Of a stretch of 64,000 nucleotides of DNA, positions 9,831 through 19,542 are shown in pieces; the first letter of the stretch is position 1; each line of letters begins with the position of its first letter. The notes beneath the pieces are model-generated. The model did no database searches. It was not told the DNA's origin and saw only the letters and a program-made list of their open reading frames with translations. A program made the translations under genes and the position numbers. The DNA lies in NCBI RefSeq assembly GCF_002366715.1, contig NZ_DFBS01000032.1, positions 1 to 64,000 on the forward strand, read 5' to 3'. Origin of the DNA: Halomonas sp. UBA3074. Its GTDB lineage: Bacteria > Pseudomonadota > Gammaproteobacteria > Pseudomonadales > Halomonadaceae.

Positions 9831-10853
9831 TTACGCCTTACCCACTAGCCCCTCAAAAAAACTCACCGCATTGGCTTCCAGTCCTTCCAGGTAGTAACCG
9901 CCTTCCTGTACTACCAGCGTGGGTACGTTCAGGCCCGCTACCCGGCGGCCAAGCTCAGCAAACCCCGCGGTTGAAACAGCGACCTTAGATTGAGGGTCGA
10001 GTTCGTAGATATCGAACCCCAGCGCCAGCACGATGGCGTCCGGTTCGAACAGGCGAATGGCTTGGCAGGCTTCTTCCAGGCGGTCAAAGAACACCGACTC
10101 CTCTGATCCATGGGGCATTGGCAGGTTGAGGTTATAGCCCAGCCCTGCGCCCTGCCCGCGCTCGTCTTCGAAGCCGGTGACCGCGGGGTAGAAGTTGGTG
10201 GTATCGCCGTGGATCGAGATATACAGCACATCGTCGCGCTGGTAGAAAATTTCCTGAATGCCCTGGCCGTGGTGCATGTCGGGGTCGAGCACGACGATGC
10301 GCGGGTAGCGCGATTTCAGATGCTGGGCAGCAATGGCGGCATTGTTGAGAAAGCAGAAGCCACCGGCGGAATCGATGCCCGCATGGTGGCCCGGTGGGCG
10401 CGATAGCGCGTAGGCGAACCGATCACCGGCCAGTAGGGCCTCGGCACCTGCCACCGCGCTTTGCGCTGACCAGTAAGCCGACTGCCAAGTATATTGCCCC
10501 ACCGGGGCGCTGCCGTCGGCCAGATAACGCCCGGCTTCTGCCAAGATGCCGCGCAGGGCGTTGGGCGAACGCACGAAGATGTTGGAGATCACTTCTTCTC
10601 CCCAGTCTTCGTCAAGCATGTGCCAGCGCCGGTGGGCACTTTCCAGAAAGCGCAGATAGGCCAGCGAATGCACGGCTCTTAGCGGCGCCACCCCAAAATC
10701 GGCGGGTGCTTGAACATTAAACCCTAGCCGCTTGGCAGCGGCCAGCAGGTGCGTGGCGCGCTCAGGCACTTCCTGGGGCGTGCGCATTTTGCCCCGGGAG
10801 AAGTAGGTTTGCGGCTGATGAAGCAGTTGGTCAGCGTGGAAGAACGTCTTCAT
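9831..10853 (-). CDS. histone deacetylase-family amidohydrolase (acetylpolyamine deacetylase type)
   Basis: 340 aa, full length for the family. Visible zinc-site and active-site motifs: RPPGHHA, DPDMHHGQG (Asp and His ligands) and LGFDIYELDP (second Asp). Bacterial relatives such as AphA hydrolyse acetylated polyamines and related amides. The start chosen is ATG 10853, eight bases after the gntR stop; ATG 10868, overlapping gntR, is an alternative. It is probably cotranscribed with the upstream gntR gene. It is one of three paralogues in 13 kb. Confidence 0.85.
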   Translation of the reverse strand: MKTFFHADQLLHQPQTYFSRGKMRTPQEVPERATHLLAAAKRLGFNVQAPADFGVAPLRAVHSLAYLRFLESAHRRWHMLDEDWGEEVISNIFVRSPNALRGILAEAGRYLADGSAPVGQYTWQSAYWSAQSAVAGAEALLAGDRFAYALSRPPGHHAGIDSAGGFCFLNNAAIAAQHLKSRYPRIVVLDPDMHHGQGIQEIFYQRDDVLYISIHGDTTNFYPAVTGFEDERGQGAGLGYNLNLPMPHGSEESVFFDRLEEACQAIRLFEPDAIVLALGFDIYELDPQSKVAVSTAGFAELGRRVAGLNVPTLVVQEGGYYLEGLEANAVSFFEGLVGKA

Positions 10854-10860
10854 CGGCACT

Positions 10861-11556
10861 CTATTCATCAGAACTATCTCCGGTTTCGCCCACACCCTTG
10901 ACCACGAATTTGCGCGCAACGCCTATGTGGTAGTCAATCGCCTCACGGCAGGCGGCCGGGCTGCCGCTATCCAGCGCGTCGAGCAACTTATAGTGACTAG
11001 TGGCGATCGTGTCGGGGGCTTCATGGGTTTTGGTAATTAGCGTGATGCACAGGCGCAGCTCATGAGTGAGGTCGTCAAAGGCGCGCAGCAGCCGTTCGTT
11101 GCCTGCGTAGTGGAGCATCAGGCGATGGAACTGAAGATCCTCTTCAATCCGACGCGTGCCATCGTTACCGGCTGCGGCCTCGCAAAGTACCTCTACCTGT
11201 TGCTTAAGCGCACGCTGGGCTTCCGGCGTGTAGCGCTCTGCCAAGCGATGAATCGCATGCCTCTCAAGGCATAGCCGCAAATCAAAGACATCTTCGAGTT
11301 CAACGGCATTCAACGCGCGGACAAAGAAGCCGCGGCGGGGTTTTGATATTAATAAGCCGCGGCTTTCCAGCAAGCGCGCGGCCTCACGAACCGGTGCGCG
11401 GCTAACGCCCAAGTCACGGGAAAGCTGTACTTCCGAGAGCCGTTCGCCGGGTAAAAAGTGTTGCTGAATAATCGCTTGGGTCAAATAGTCAGCCACCTGT
11501 TCGACGAGGTTTTGCTGCTGGATAAAGGGCCTGGGAGCCGCCGTTGGTAAGGCCAT
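10861..11556 (-). CDS. GntR-family (FadR/FCD type) transcriptional regulator
   Basis: 231 aa from ATG 11556. The N-terminal winged helix (about 15-80) contains the GntR pattern LSRDLGVSRAPVREAARLLESRGLL; the C-terminal all-helical FCD domain has metal-site-like His and Asp residues. It is divergent from the transporter operon that starts at 11785 and is followed by the deacetylase. The inferred role is an acid- or amine-responsive repressor of both units through the paired dyads at 11611-11643. Confidence 0.85.
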   Translation of the reverse strand: MALPTAAPRPFIQQQNLVEQVADYLTQAIIQQHFLPGERLSEVQLSRDLGVSRAPVREAARLLESRGLLISKPRRGFFVRALNAVELEDVFDLRLCLERHAIHRLAERYTPEAQRALKQQVEVLCEAAAGNDGTRRIEEDLQFHRLMLHYAGNERLLRAFDDLTHELRLCITLITKTHEAPDTIATSHYKLLDALDSGSPAACREAIDYHIGVARKFVVKGVGETGDSSDE

Positions 11557-11610
11557 AAAATTTACTCGTGGGGTGTGGCGCGTTTCCTTAAGTATGACGA
11601 AAAAAAACCA

Positions 11611-11643
11611 CTTGTCGACGAACGATTGCCGACTGTCGACAGT
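11611..11643. promoter_or_regulatory. paired GTCGAC operators for the GntR regulator
   Basis: Between gntR and the transporter operon lie two copies of GTCGAC (11614-11619 and 11635-11640), 21 bp apart, that is two helical turns. The second is the centre of a perfect 12-bp palindrome ACTGTCGACAGT; the first sits in TTGTCGACGAA. FadR-type GntR proteins bind short TTGT..ACAA-like dyads, so these fit as operators of the adjacent regulator. Confidence 0.55.
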
Positions 11644-11784
11644 TTTGCCACATGCTGCTAAGTTCAAAGTGCAAGGTTCACAAAGGCCCCCAATAACCCA
11701 CACAACTGGGCCTAACACGCCACGCCTCGCTCGCCTAACGACTACGTAAACCTATTACGTGCTAATAACCGAGGAGCAGGAAAC

Positions 11785-13341
11785 ATGAAAAAACCGTTAG
11801 CTTTGGCTATTTCCGCTGCAGCACTCGCTTTCACATCCGCCGCCCTGGCAGATGACCCCAAAGAGGGCGGTGTGGTTAACACCATTATCCAGCCGGAGCC
11901 GCCGGGCTTGGTGCTGGGCATGGTTCAGAACGCGCCCACCCGTACTGTGTCGGGCAATATCTACGAAGGTCTGTTGCGCTACTCCACCGACCTTGAACCC
12001 ATGCCACAGTTGGCGGAGTCGTGGGAGGTCAGCGACGATGGCCGCACCTACACCTTCCATCTGCGTGAAGGCGTCACCTGGCACGATGGTGAAGCTTTTA
12101 CCGCCGATGATGTGGTGTTCTCTGCCGATGTGTTCCACCGCGAGCTGAACCCTAGTGCCCGCGCCGTGCTGCAGCATGTGGAAAGCATCGAAGCCACTGA
12201 CGATCACACCGTGGTGTTTACCCTGAAGCAGCCTTTCGGCCCTTTCCTGCTATCGTTTGAAGCAGGCACCTTTACCATGGTGCCCGAACACCTTTATGCG
12301 GGTACCGATTTCCGCAACAACGAACATAATGATCATCCCATTGGCACCGGCCCGTTCAAGTTCGACAACTGGGAACGCGGCACCGTTATCGAGCTGGTCA
12401 AGAACGAAGAGTATTACGAAGAGGGCTTGCCCTACCTGGACGGTGTGAACTGGCACGTTATTCCTGACGGCGCTTCCCGTGCAGTGGCGTTTGAGAACGA
12501 GACCATTGACGTGCTGCCCAGCGGCACGGTCGAGAACTTCGATATTCCCCGCTTGGCCGAAATGGATAACGTCTGCATGACCGAAGAGGGCCACGAATAC
12601 TTCAGCCCCTTTGCCATGCTGTGGATGAACAATCGCGAAGGCCCCACCGCGGATAAACGCTTCCGCCAGGCGGTGATGTACGCCATGGATCGCGAGTTCG
12701 CCAAAAATGTCCTGTGGAACGGCCTGGGCAATGTCCCGCTCTCTGCCTTTGGTTCTAATGCACGCTTCCAGAACGATGACCTGGAGCCCTACGATTACAA
12801 TCCGGATCGTGCCCGCGAGCTGCTGGATGAAATGGGCTACGACGGTGAAGAGATCACCATTCTGCCGCTGCCCTACGGCGAAACCTGGACGCGCTGGGCC
12901 GAAGCCGTACAGCAGAACCTGCGCGAAGTAGGCATTAACGTAGAAACCCAGGCCACCGACGTGGGCGGCTGGAACCAACGTCTGGGCGACTGGGATTACG
13001 ACCTGGCCTTTACCTATCTCTACCAGTACGGCGACCCGGCGCTGGGTATTTCACGCACCTACCTTTCCGACAATATTGCCAAGGGTTCGCCCTGGAATAA
13101 CGTGGAAGGCTATGAAAATGAGCGTGTTGACGAACTCTTCAACGAGGCCGCCACGGCCTATCCCGACGAAGAGCGCGAAGCACTTTACAGTGAAGTACAG
13201 GAAATCCTGCACGAAGACGTGCCGGTTGGCTGGTTGATGGAGCTGGGCTTCCCGACGCTGTATCGCTGTGATGTTCAAAACCTGGTCACCTCCGGCGTGG
13301 GGGTCAACGACGGCTTTAAGGATGCTTGGCTAGATCGCTAA
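11785..13341 (+). CDS. ABC transporter periplasmic substrate-binding protein (peptide/opine family 5)
   Basis: 518 aa. The Sec signal peptide ends at about residue 22 (ALA|DD). The mature protein follows the DppA/OppA family 5 pattern: 'LAESWEVSDDGRTYTFHLREGVTWHDG' and 'GTGPFKFDNW' blocks. It binds the ligand in the periplasm and passes it to the permeases encoded next. The ligand could be a peptide, opine or other nitrogen compound; the sequence does not decide. A strong hairpin follows the gene, so it is likely expressed above the permeases. Confidence 0.85.
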   Translation: MKKPLALAISAAALAFTSAALADDPKEGGVVNTIIQPEPPGLVLGMVQNAPTRTVSGNIYEGLLRYSTDLEPMPQLAESWEVSDDGRTYTFHLREGVTWHDGEAFTADDVVFSADVFHRELNPSARAVLQHVESIEATDDHTVVFTLKQPFGPFLLSFEAGTFTMVPEHLYAGTDFRNNEHNDHPIGTGPFKFDNWERGTVIELVKNEEYYEEGLPYLDGVNWHVIPDGASRAVAFENETIDVLPSGTVENFDIPRLAEMDNVCMTEEGHEYFSPFAMLWMNNREGPTADKRFRQAVMYAMDREFAKNVLWNGLGNVPLSAFGSNARFQNDDLEPYDYNPDRARELLDEMGYDGEEITILPLPYGETWTRWAEAVQQNLREVGINVETQATDVGGWNQRLGDWDYDLAFTYLYQYGDPALGISRTYLSDNIAKGSPWNNVEGYENERVDELFNEAATAYPDEEREALYSEVQEILHEDVPVGWLMELGFPTLYRCDVQNLVTSGVGVNDGFKDAWLDR

Positions 13342-13350
13342 ACCCAAGCC

Positions 13351-13381
13351 ACCCAGGTAGCGCGAGCTACCTGGGTTTTTT
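13351..13381 (+). terminator. intrinsic terminator or processing hairpin after the binding protein
   Basis: An 11-bp perfect stem ACCCAGGTAGC/GCTACCTGGGT with a GCGA loop and a T tail. It lies between the binding-protein gene and the permease genes, so it probably attenuates readthrough or stabilises the upstream mRNA. Confidence 0.85.
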
Positions 13382-13417
13382 AGCTATGTCTTGAAGGTAT
13401 TAGTCAGGAAACGACTT

Positions 13418-14398
13418 ATGGTTTACGCGCGCCTCATCCTAATGCGGCTTTTCAAAGCCGTGATTGTGCTGTTTTTAATCGTTATTTTTAACTTTCTGCT
13501 GATTCAGCTGGCTCCCGGCGACCCGGCTTCCATTCTGGCCGGTGAAGCGGGCGCTGCGGATCAGGAGTTCCTCAACCAGTTGCGCGAGCGCTTTGGGCTC
13601 GACCAGCCGATGTACGTGCAGCTTTGGCACTACGTGTCAGGCATCGCCATGCTCGATTTTGGCTACTCCTATCGATTGGGCGTTCCTGTCTTCGATCTGA
13701 TTATGGATCGCTTGCCCGCCACCCTGCTGCTCACCGGCACTGCTTTCGTGCTTTCGCTGGTGCTGGGCATTGTGGCGGGTTCCATGGCCGCATCACGGGT
13801 CAAGAAGCCTTCCGGCTCGATCATCATGGCGCTGGCGCTGGTGTTCTACGCCACGCCGCTGTTCTGGGTCGCGCTGATGTCGGTGGTGGTGTTCTCGGTC
13901 TACCTGGGCTGGCTGCCCGCCTATGGGCTTTACACTGTGGGGGCTGGCCACACGGGATTTGCGCTGGTGCTCGATGTTGCCCAACACCTGGTGCTCCCAG
14001 CGACCACCTTAGCGCTATTTTTTATGGCGATTTATACCCGCATGACGCGCACATCAATGCTGGATGCCGCGCAGCAGGATTACGTCAAAACCGCCCGCGC
14101 CAAAGGCTTGAAGCCCAGCATTATCCAGCGCCGCCATGTGCTGCGTAATGCGCTGCTGCCGATTATCACGTTAGCGGGCCTACAGGCGGGGCAGATGGTC
14201 GGCGGGGCGATCCTGACCGAAACCGTGTTTGCTTGGCCCGGTATTGGGCGGTTGATGTTCGAAGCGCTGCAGCAGCGCGACTACAACCTGCTGCTGGGCA
14301 TTTTCTTCTTCTCGGCGGCGCTGGTCATCGTCTTCAATATCATCACCGATTTGGTGTACAGCCTGGCTGATCCACGCATCAAGAAGGGGGCCGCATGA
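13418..14398 (+). CDS. ABC transporter permease, DppB type
   Basis: 326 aa from ATG 13418, preceded by AGGAA. It has about six membrane segments and the first permease pattern of peptide transporters, 'LIQLAPGDPASILAGE' near the N-terminus and the EAA loop 'DYVKTARAKGLK' for ATPase contact. It pairs with the next permease, whose ATG overlaps its stop (ATGA). Confidence 0.85.
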   Translation: MVYARLILMRLFKAVIVLFLIVIFNFLLIQLAPGDPASILAGEAGAADQEFLNQLRERFGLDQPMYVQLWHYVSGIAMLDFGYSYRLGVPVFDLIMDRLPATLLLTGTAFVLSLVLGIVAGSMAASRVKKPSGSIIMALALVFYATPLFWVALMSVVVFSVYLGWLPAYGLYTVGAGHTGFALVLDVAQHLVLPATTLALFFMAIYTRMTRTSMLDAAQQDYVKTARAKGLKPSIIQRRHVLRNALLPIITLAGLQAGQMVGGAILTETVFAWPGIGRLMFEALQQRDYNLLLGIFFFSAALVIVFNIITDLVYSLADPRIKKGAA

Positions 14399-15228
14399 GC
14401 TTTTTCGCACGCTTCGCGCAAAACCGTGGCGCCCTAGTCGGCCTGATCATCCTGCTGCTGATTATCGCCATGGCCATACTGGCGCCACTGCTGTTTCCTG
14501 AATCGCCCTGGCGCATGGTGCAGCGGCCCTTTTTACCGCCGCTCTCGCAAGATGGCTTTCCCCTGGGCACCGACACCATGGGCCGCAACGTGGCCTCAGG
14601 CTTAATGCACGGCGCCTGGGTATCGCTGTTGATCGGGCTGGTATCCACCAGCGTGGCGCTGCTGATTGGCGTTCCTTTGGGGGCCATTGCTGGCTACTAC
14701 GGCGGTATCATTGATGACGTACTGATGCGCTTTACCGAGTTCTTTCAGACCATCCCCAACTTCGCGCTGGCAATTGTACTGGTGGCCATCATGCAGCCCA
14801 GCATCACCTCGATTGTGCTGGCGATTGCGATTGTCAGTTGGCCGCCGGTGGCCCGCTTAGTACGCGCCGAGTTTATGTCGCTGCGCAACCGCGAATACGT
14901 GGAAGCGGCGCGCTTGGTTGGTCAGTCCAACAGCACGATTATTCTGCGCCAAATCCTGCCCAATACGCTGTCGCCGATTATCGTGCTGGCCTCGCTAATG
15001 GTGGCCACCGCGATTTTGCTGGAGTCGGCGCTGTCGTTTCTGGGGTTGGGCGACCCTAACGTGATGTCCTGGGGCTATATGATTGGCGCAGCGCGCACGG
15101 TGATTCGTCAGGCGTGGTGGCTAAGCTTCTTCCCAGGTGTGGCGATACTGCTTACCGTGCTGGCGTTAAACCTAGTGGGTGAAGGTTTAGACGACGCACT
15201 GAACCCCAAACTATCACGCGAGCGCTAA
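14395..15228 (+). CDS. ABC transporter permease, DppC type
   Basis: 277 aa. The N-terminal segment and 'LGTDTMGRNVASGLMHGAWVS' block are characteristic of DppC/OppC permeases; the EAA loop reads 'EYVEAARLVGQSN'. It is coupled to dppB-like by an ATGA overlap and followed after nine bases by the ATPase gene. With the preceding permease it forms the inner-membrane channel. Confidence 0.85.
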   Translation: MSFFARFAQNRGALVGLIILLLIIAMAILAPLLFPESPWRMVQRPFLPPLSQDGFPLGTDTMGRNVASGLMHGAWVSLLIGLVSTSVALLIGVPLGAIAGYYGGIIDDVLMRFTEFFQTIPNFALAIVLVAIMQPSITSIVLAIAIVSWPPVARLVRAEFMSLRNREYVEAARLVGQSNSTIILRQILPNTLSPIIVLASLMVATAILLESALSFLGLGDPNVMSWGYMIGAARTVIRQAWWLSFFPGVAILLTVLALNLVGEGLDDALNPKLSRER

Positions 15229-15237
15229 GGACTTTAT

Positions 15238-16878
15238 ATGCCTATTACAGAGAAACAATCGGCTGACACCGTCCTCAGCATTCGCGACCTCAACATTGCG
15301 CTCCCCAAAGGAGCGGATCGCGCTCTGGCGGTGGAGGACGTTAGCTACGACGTGAAGCGCGGCGAAATCATGTGCGTGGTGGGCGAGTCCGGCTCCGGTA
15401 AATCGATGGCCGCCAACGCCGTGATGGGACTGCTGCCCAAGGGCGTGAACGCCACCCAGGGGGAGATACTGTTCGAGGGGCAGGATCTGCTCGCCCTATC
15501 GGAGAAGCAGCACCGCGCCCTGCGAGGCTTAAAAATCGGCATGATCTTCCAGGAGCCAATGACCGCCCTTAACCCGCTGATGCGAGTCGGCGCGCAAATT
15601 GCCGAGGTGTTCGAGGCTCACGGTCAGCTCACCCCCAAAGAGCGCCAAACCCGCGCGCTGGAGCTATTGATCGAAGTAGGAATCCCACAGCCGGAGAAGG
15701 CCATTCGCGCCTACCCTTTCGAGCTTTCCGGCGGCCAGCGCCAGCGGGTGATGATCGCCATGGCCCTGGCGCTGGAGCCCATTCTGCTGATTGCCGATGA
15801 GCCCACCACGGCGCTGGATGTGACCACCCAGGCGCAGATTCTTGAGCTGATTCGCGACCTTCAGCAGCGGCGCGGCATGTCGGTGATGTTTATCACCCAC
15901 GACTTTGGCGTGGTGGCCGAAATCGCCAATCGTGTTTGCGTTATGCGTCACGGCAAGATCGTCGAACTGGGTGACGCCAAATCGGTGCTTGAAAACCCGC
16001 AAGACCCCTATACCCAAGCACTGATTGCCGCCATTCCCAGCAATGCGGTGCCGCCCCACCGGGAGACCAGCCAAGTCGCCCCGCTGCTGGAGATCAAGCA
16101 GCTCAATAAGGTCTTTCGCTCCCGGGGCGGGTTCCTTAAACCTTCTCGTGAAGTGCGTGCCCTACAGGATGTCTCGCTCACCTTGGCGCGGGGTGAAACC
16201 GTAGGCATCGTAGGCGAATCCGGTTCGGGAAAATCTACCCTCGGACGCTGCGTGGTGCGTTTGGAGCACCCTGATAGCGGCGAGCTGCTGTTGGATGGGG
16301 TGAACCTTTCCCAGCTCAAGGGCGACGCGCTGCGCCGGGAACGCCACCGCGTGCAGATGATCTTTCAAGACCCTTACGCTTCGCTCAACCCACGCACCAA
16401 AGTAGGCATGGCGATTGCCCAGGGGCCGATTGCCAACGGCACCCCCAAAGCCGCGGCGCTTAAACAGGCAGGTGAGCTGCTCGATATGGTGGGCTTGGGC
16501 GCCAGCGCCGTGGAACGCTTTCCTCACGAGTTTTCTGGCGGCCAACGCCAGCGCATCGGCATTGCCCGTGCGCTGGCGCTCAATCCCGAGCTGATTGTGG
16601 CGGACGAGGCCGTCTCGGCGCTGGATGTATCGATTCAGGCCCAAGTGCTGGAACTGTTGGAAGAGCTGAAACAGCGTCTCTCGCTTTCGCTGCTGTTCAT
16701 TACCCACGACCTGCGCGTCGCCGCGCATATCTGTGACCGCATCGTGGTGATGCAGCAAGGCCGCATCGTTGAGCAAGGCAGCGCCGAACAGATTTTCCTC
16801 GCTCCAAAAGAGGCGTATACCCAAGACCTGCTCAAGGCGATTCCCGGCCGCGAAGCGCCCGTGGCGGCGACAGCATAA
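15238..16878 (+). CDS. ABC transporter double ATPase (DppD-DppF fusion)
   Basis: 546 aa with two complete nucleotide-binding domains. The first has Walker A GESGSGKS, signature LSGGQRQR and Walker B LLIADEPTTALD; the second (from about 280) has GESGSGKS, FSGGQRQR and LIVADEAVSALD. A single gene therefore supplies both ATPase halves usually encoded by dppD and dppF. It energises import through the two permeases encoded upstream. Confidence 0.85.
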   Translation: MPITEKQSADTVLSIRDLNIALPKGADRALAVEDVSYDVKRGEIMCVVGESGSGKSMAANAVMGLLPKGVNATQGEILFEGQDLLALSEKQHRALRGLKIGMIFQEPMTALNPLMRVGAQIAEVFEAHGQLTPKERQTRALELLIEVGIPQPEKAIRAYPFELSGGQRQRVMIAMALALEPILLIADEPTTALDVTTQAQILELIRDLQQRRGMSVMFITHDFGVVAEIANRVCVMRHGKIVELGDAKSVLENPQDPYTQALIAAIPSNAVPPHRETSQVAPLLEIKQLNKVFRSRGGFLKPSREVRALQDVSLTLARGETVGIVGESGSGKSTLGRCVVRLEHPDSGELLLDGVNLSQLKGDALRRERHRVQMIFQDPYASLNPRTKVGMAIAQGPIANGTPKAAALKQAGELLDMVGLGASAVERFPHEFSGGQRQRIGIARALALNPELIVADEAVSALDVSIQAQVLELLEELKQRLSLSLLFITHDLRVAAHICDRIVVMQQGRIVEQGSAEQIFLAPKEAYTQDLLKAIPGREAPVAATA

Positions 16879-16941
16879 GTTTGCAGAGCAGGCTTTCAAA
16901 AGTGAGTTTATCGAATGGAAAAGACTGGCTAAGGAAAACAG

Positions 16942-18321
16942 ATGCAAATAACCCTGGAGGCGCTGCGCGCTATTGTTGGCCCCGCCCATGTATTAACCGG
17001 CGACGATGTGCACAGCCGCCGCGTGGACTGGATGACCGGCGCGCCCTGCCAGGCAGGCGCGATTGTTCGCCCGGCGGATACCGAGCAGGTCGCTGCGGTG
17101 ATGCGTGCCTGCCATGAGGTGCAGCAGCCGGTAGTGACGCACGGCGGCCTCACCGGTCTGGTTCACGGTGCAGAAGCGAGCCCGGATGAGCTGGTGATTT
17201 CCCTGGAACGCATGACCGAAATCGAAGAGATCGATCAAGTAGGCGGCACTCTCACCGTGCAGGCAGGCGCGCCGTTGCAACGGGTTCAGGAGGCGGCTAA
17301 AGAGGTAGGACTGCAATTCCCGCTGGATCTGGGTGCTCGGGGCAGTTGCACCATTGGTGGCAATATCGCCACCAACGCCGGTGGCGTTCGGGTCATTCGC
17401 TACGGCATGATGCGCCAGCAGGTACTTGGCCTGGAGGCCGTGATGGCCGATGGCCGGGTGGTCAGTTCCCTGAACCGCATGCTGAAAAACAACGCCGGTT
17501 TCGATTTAAAGCAGCTATTCATCGGCAGCGAAGGCACCCTGGGCATCGTGACCCGAGCGGTGCTAAGACTGCAGCCGCCGACACCCAGCGAGCAAACGGC
17601 GATGGTAGCCTGCCCTTCGTTTGACGCGCTCACCGGGCTGCTTAGCCATATGGGTAAAGCACTTGGCGGTAGCCTGGGTGCGTTTGAAGTAATGTGGCAA
17701 AACCACTACCGGTTGCTCACTGAAACCCTGGGCCGCCACACCCCGCCGATTGCCACCGAACATCCGTTTTATGTGATCATCGATTCCCTGGGCAGCGACG
17801 CTGAGCGCAATGCCACCCAGTTCAGCGAAGCATTAGAAAGCGCGTTAGAGAGCGAGCTGATTGTCGATGCGGTGATTGCCCAGTCGACGACCCAGCGCGA
17901 TGGGCTTTGGGCGATTCGTGAGGATATCGAGGGGCTGGTCAAGGGCATGGCGCCGGTGCTTACCTTCGATGTCAGCCTGCCGATTGCCGATATGCAGCGC
18001 TACACAGATGCCTTGGAAGTGCAGCTAATCCAGCGATGGGAAGAGGCGCGCTTGGTGGTCTTTGGGCACCTGGGCGATGGCAATCTGCATATTTCCGTTA
18101 GCGTCGGAAGTGCTGAAATAGAGGCGCGCCGTGAAGTGGAAGCGATGGTCTATCAACCGCTGGCCGCACTGGGCGGCTCGGTTTCCGCTGAGCACGGCAT
18201 TGGCCTGGAGAAACGCCCCTGGCTGAGCACCTGTCGCTCCAGCGCAGAGATCGCACTGATGCAGTCGCTCAAGCAGGCGCTTGATCCGCTTAATCTGTTA
18301 AATCCCGGTAAAGTACTTTAA
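16942..18321 (+). CDS. FAD-linked 2-hydroxyacid dehydrogenase (GlcD/D-2-hydroxyglutarate type)
   Basis: 459 aa. The N-terminal PCMH FAD domain shows 'GGLTGLVHGA' and 'GSCTIGGNIATNAGG'; the C-terminal domain shows 'FGHLGDGNLHISV' and 'SAEHGIGLEKR', the metal and substrate motifs of D-lactate, D-2-hydroxyglutarate and glycolate dehydrogenases. It oxidises a D-2-hydroxy acid to the 2-oxo acid and passes electrons to a quinone or ETF. It lies in the transporter operon with a good ribosome site, so its substrate is probably linked to the imported compound. Confidence 0.8.
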   Translation: MQITLEALRAIVGPAHVLTGDDVHSRRVDWMTGAPCQAGAIVRPADTEQVAAVMRACHEVQQPVVTHGGLTGLVHGAEASPDELVISLERMTEIEEIDQVGGTLTVQAGAPLQRVQEAAKEVGLQFPLDLGARGSCTIGGNIATNAGGVRVIRYGMMRQQVLGLEAVMADGRVVSSLNRMLKNNAGFDLKQLFIGSEGTLGIVTRAVLRLQPPTPSEQTAMVACPSFDALTGLLSHMGKALGGSLGAFEVMWQNHYRLLTETLGRHTPPIATEHPFYVIIDSLGSDAERNATQFSEALESALESELIVDAVIAQSTTQRDGLWAIREDIEGLVKGMAPVLTFDVSLPIADMQRYTDALEVQLIQRWEEARLVVFGHLGDGNLHISVSVGSAEIEARREVEAMVYQPLAALGGSVSAEHGIGLEKRPWLSTCRSSAEIALMQSLKQALDPLNLLNPGKVL

Positions 18322-18393
18322 ATAAGAGTGCTTTAAATAATCGCGCTACGTTAATCGTTACTACTGATTTGAAAATCGTTTTTAGGAATCGTT

Positions 18394-19518
18394 ATGCCTT
18401 CTCAAAGCACGCCCCCTTATCCTAACCACTTACTCAGTGAAGGCCCCGTTAATCCGTTTCCGGGCATCAAGGTGCTGGAGCGTCGACTTGGCCGGGAAAT
18501 CCCCCACCGGCTGGGCTCAAACGAAGGCCTGGACATGCCCCACCGAGCCCTGCGCGAACACTTTGGTGACGCCCTGGCGGAACACGTTTACTGCTACGGC
18601 GATTCAGAAGCGCTGGGGGTGCGCCAACGCCTGAGCGCGCAACAGGGGATTGCGCTGGAAACGATGTTGGTAGATGCCGGTGCCGATAGTTTAATCGCCC
18701 TGGCCCTGCGCACCACCTGCGAACCGGACGACACCGTGGTGAGCACCGCAGGCACCTACCCCACCTTGGGCTATTTCGCCAAAGGCCAGGGCTGCCGCCT
18801 GATTGAGCCCAGCTATTTTGAGGCGCCCGGCGTGCTGGCTCCCGATCTGGAAGCACTTATCGCAGCGGCACATCAGGAGAACGCGCGGTTGGTGTATCTG
18901 GCCAATCCGGATAACCCCAGTGGCCACTTACATAGCGACAGCGCGATTCTTGAGCTGCGCGAGGCGCTGCCCGACACCTGCTGGCTGCTGCTGGACGAAG
19001 CCTATGGGGATTTTCGTGATGACGCGGGTAGCGAGTTCGCTGCCAAAGCAATCCCAGGGGTGATTCGCCTGCGCACGCTTTCCAAGGCTCACGGCCTAGC
19101 GGGTCTGCGAATTGGCTACGCCATCGCCGACCCTGAAGTGCTGGCAATGATGATGAAGGTGCGTATTCACTACGCGGTCTCGTCACTGACTCTGGCTGCT
19201 GCGGAAGTGGTGCTCGATCACCCTGACGAAGTGCAACAACACGTTGCCGACGTAAAAGCCCGTCGTGAGCAGCTGGCTGAGCACTTTCGCGCACTGGGTG
19301 CCGACGTACTCCCCAGCGCCACCAACTTCATCGGCATTCGCCTGCCCAGCGCCGAACTCGCCGCCGAGGTACATCAGCAGTTGCTCGACGAAGGCGTATT
19401 AGTCACGCGCCTAACGCACCCAGAGCTTGCCAATGTAATACGCATTACCGCCGTGCAAGCCGCGTTGGAGCCAGGAAGGCTGGCAGCTCTCGAGCAGGCG
19501 ATTAAAGAGCACGCCTGA
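18394..19518 (+). CDS. class I/II PLP aminotransferase (HisC-like)
   Basis: 374 aa, fold type I. Visible: 'NPDNPSGH' binding loop, 'LLDEAYGDF' Asp-containing motif and the PLP lysine in TLSKAHGLAGLRIGYA. The sequence is nearest the histidinol-phosphate aminotransferase group, but the location after the hydroxyacid dehydrogenase suggests a catabolic or modifying transaminase and not histidine synthesis. It ends the operon; the nested hairpin repeat follows. Confidence 0.75.
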   Translation: MPSQSTPPYPNHLLSEGPVNPFPGIKVLERRLGREIPHRLGSNEGLDMPHRALREHFGDALAEHVYCYGDSEALGVRQRLSAQQGIALETMLVDAGADSLIALALRTTCEPDDTVVSTAGTYPTLGYFAKGQGCRLIEPSYFEAPGVLAPDLEALIAAAHQENARLVYLANPDNPSGHLHSDSAILELREALPDTCWLLLDEAYGDFRDDAGSEFAAKAIPGVIRLRTLSKAHGLAGLRIGYAIADPEVLAMMMKVRIHYAVSSLTLAAAEVVLDHPDEVQQHVADVKARREQLAEHFRALGADVLPSATNFIGIRLPSAELAAEVHQQLLDEGVLVTRLTHPELANVIRITAVQAALEPGRLAALEQAIKEHA

Positions 19519-19542
19519 TTAACTTAGTAAAGTTGATCAGTA

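Noticed and set aside
13351..13381. End of the transporter operon
   Set aside because: The hairpin is strong, but the permease and ATPase genes follow at once on the same strand without a clear new promoter, so it is taken as an attenuator inside the operon.
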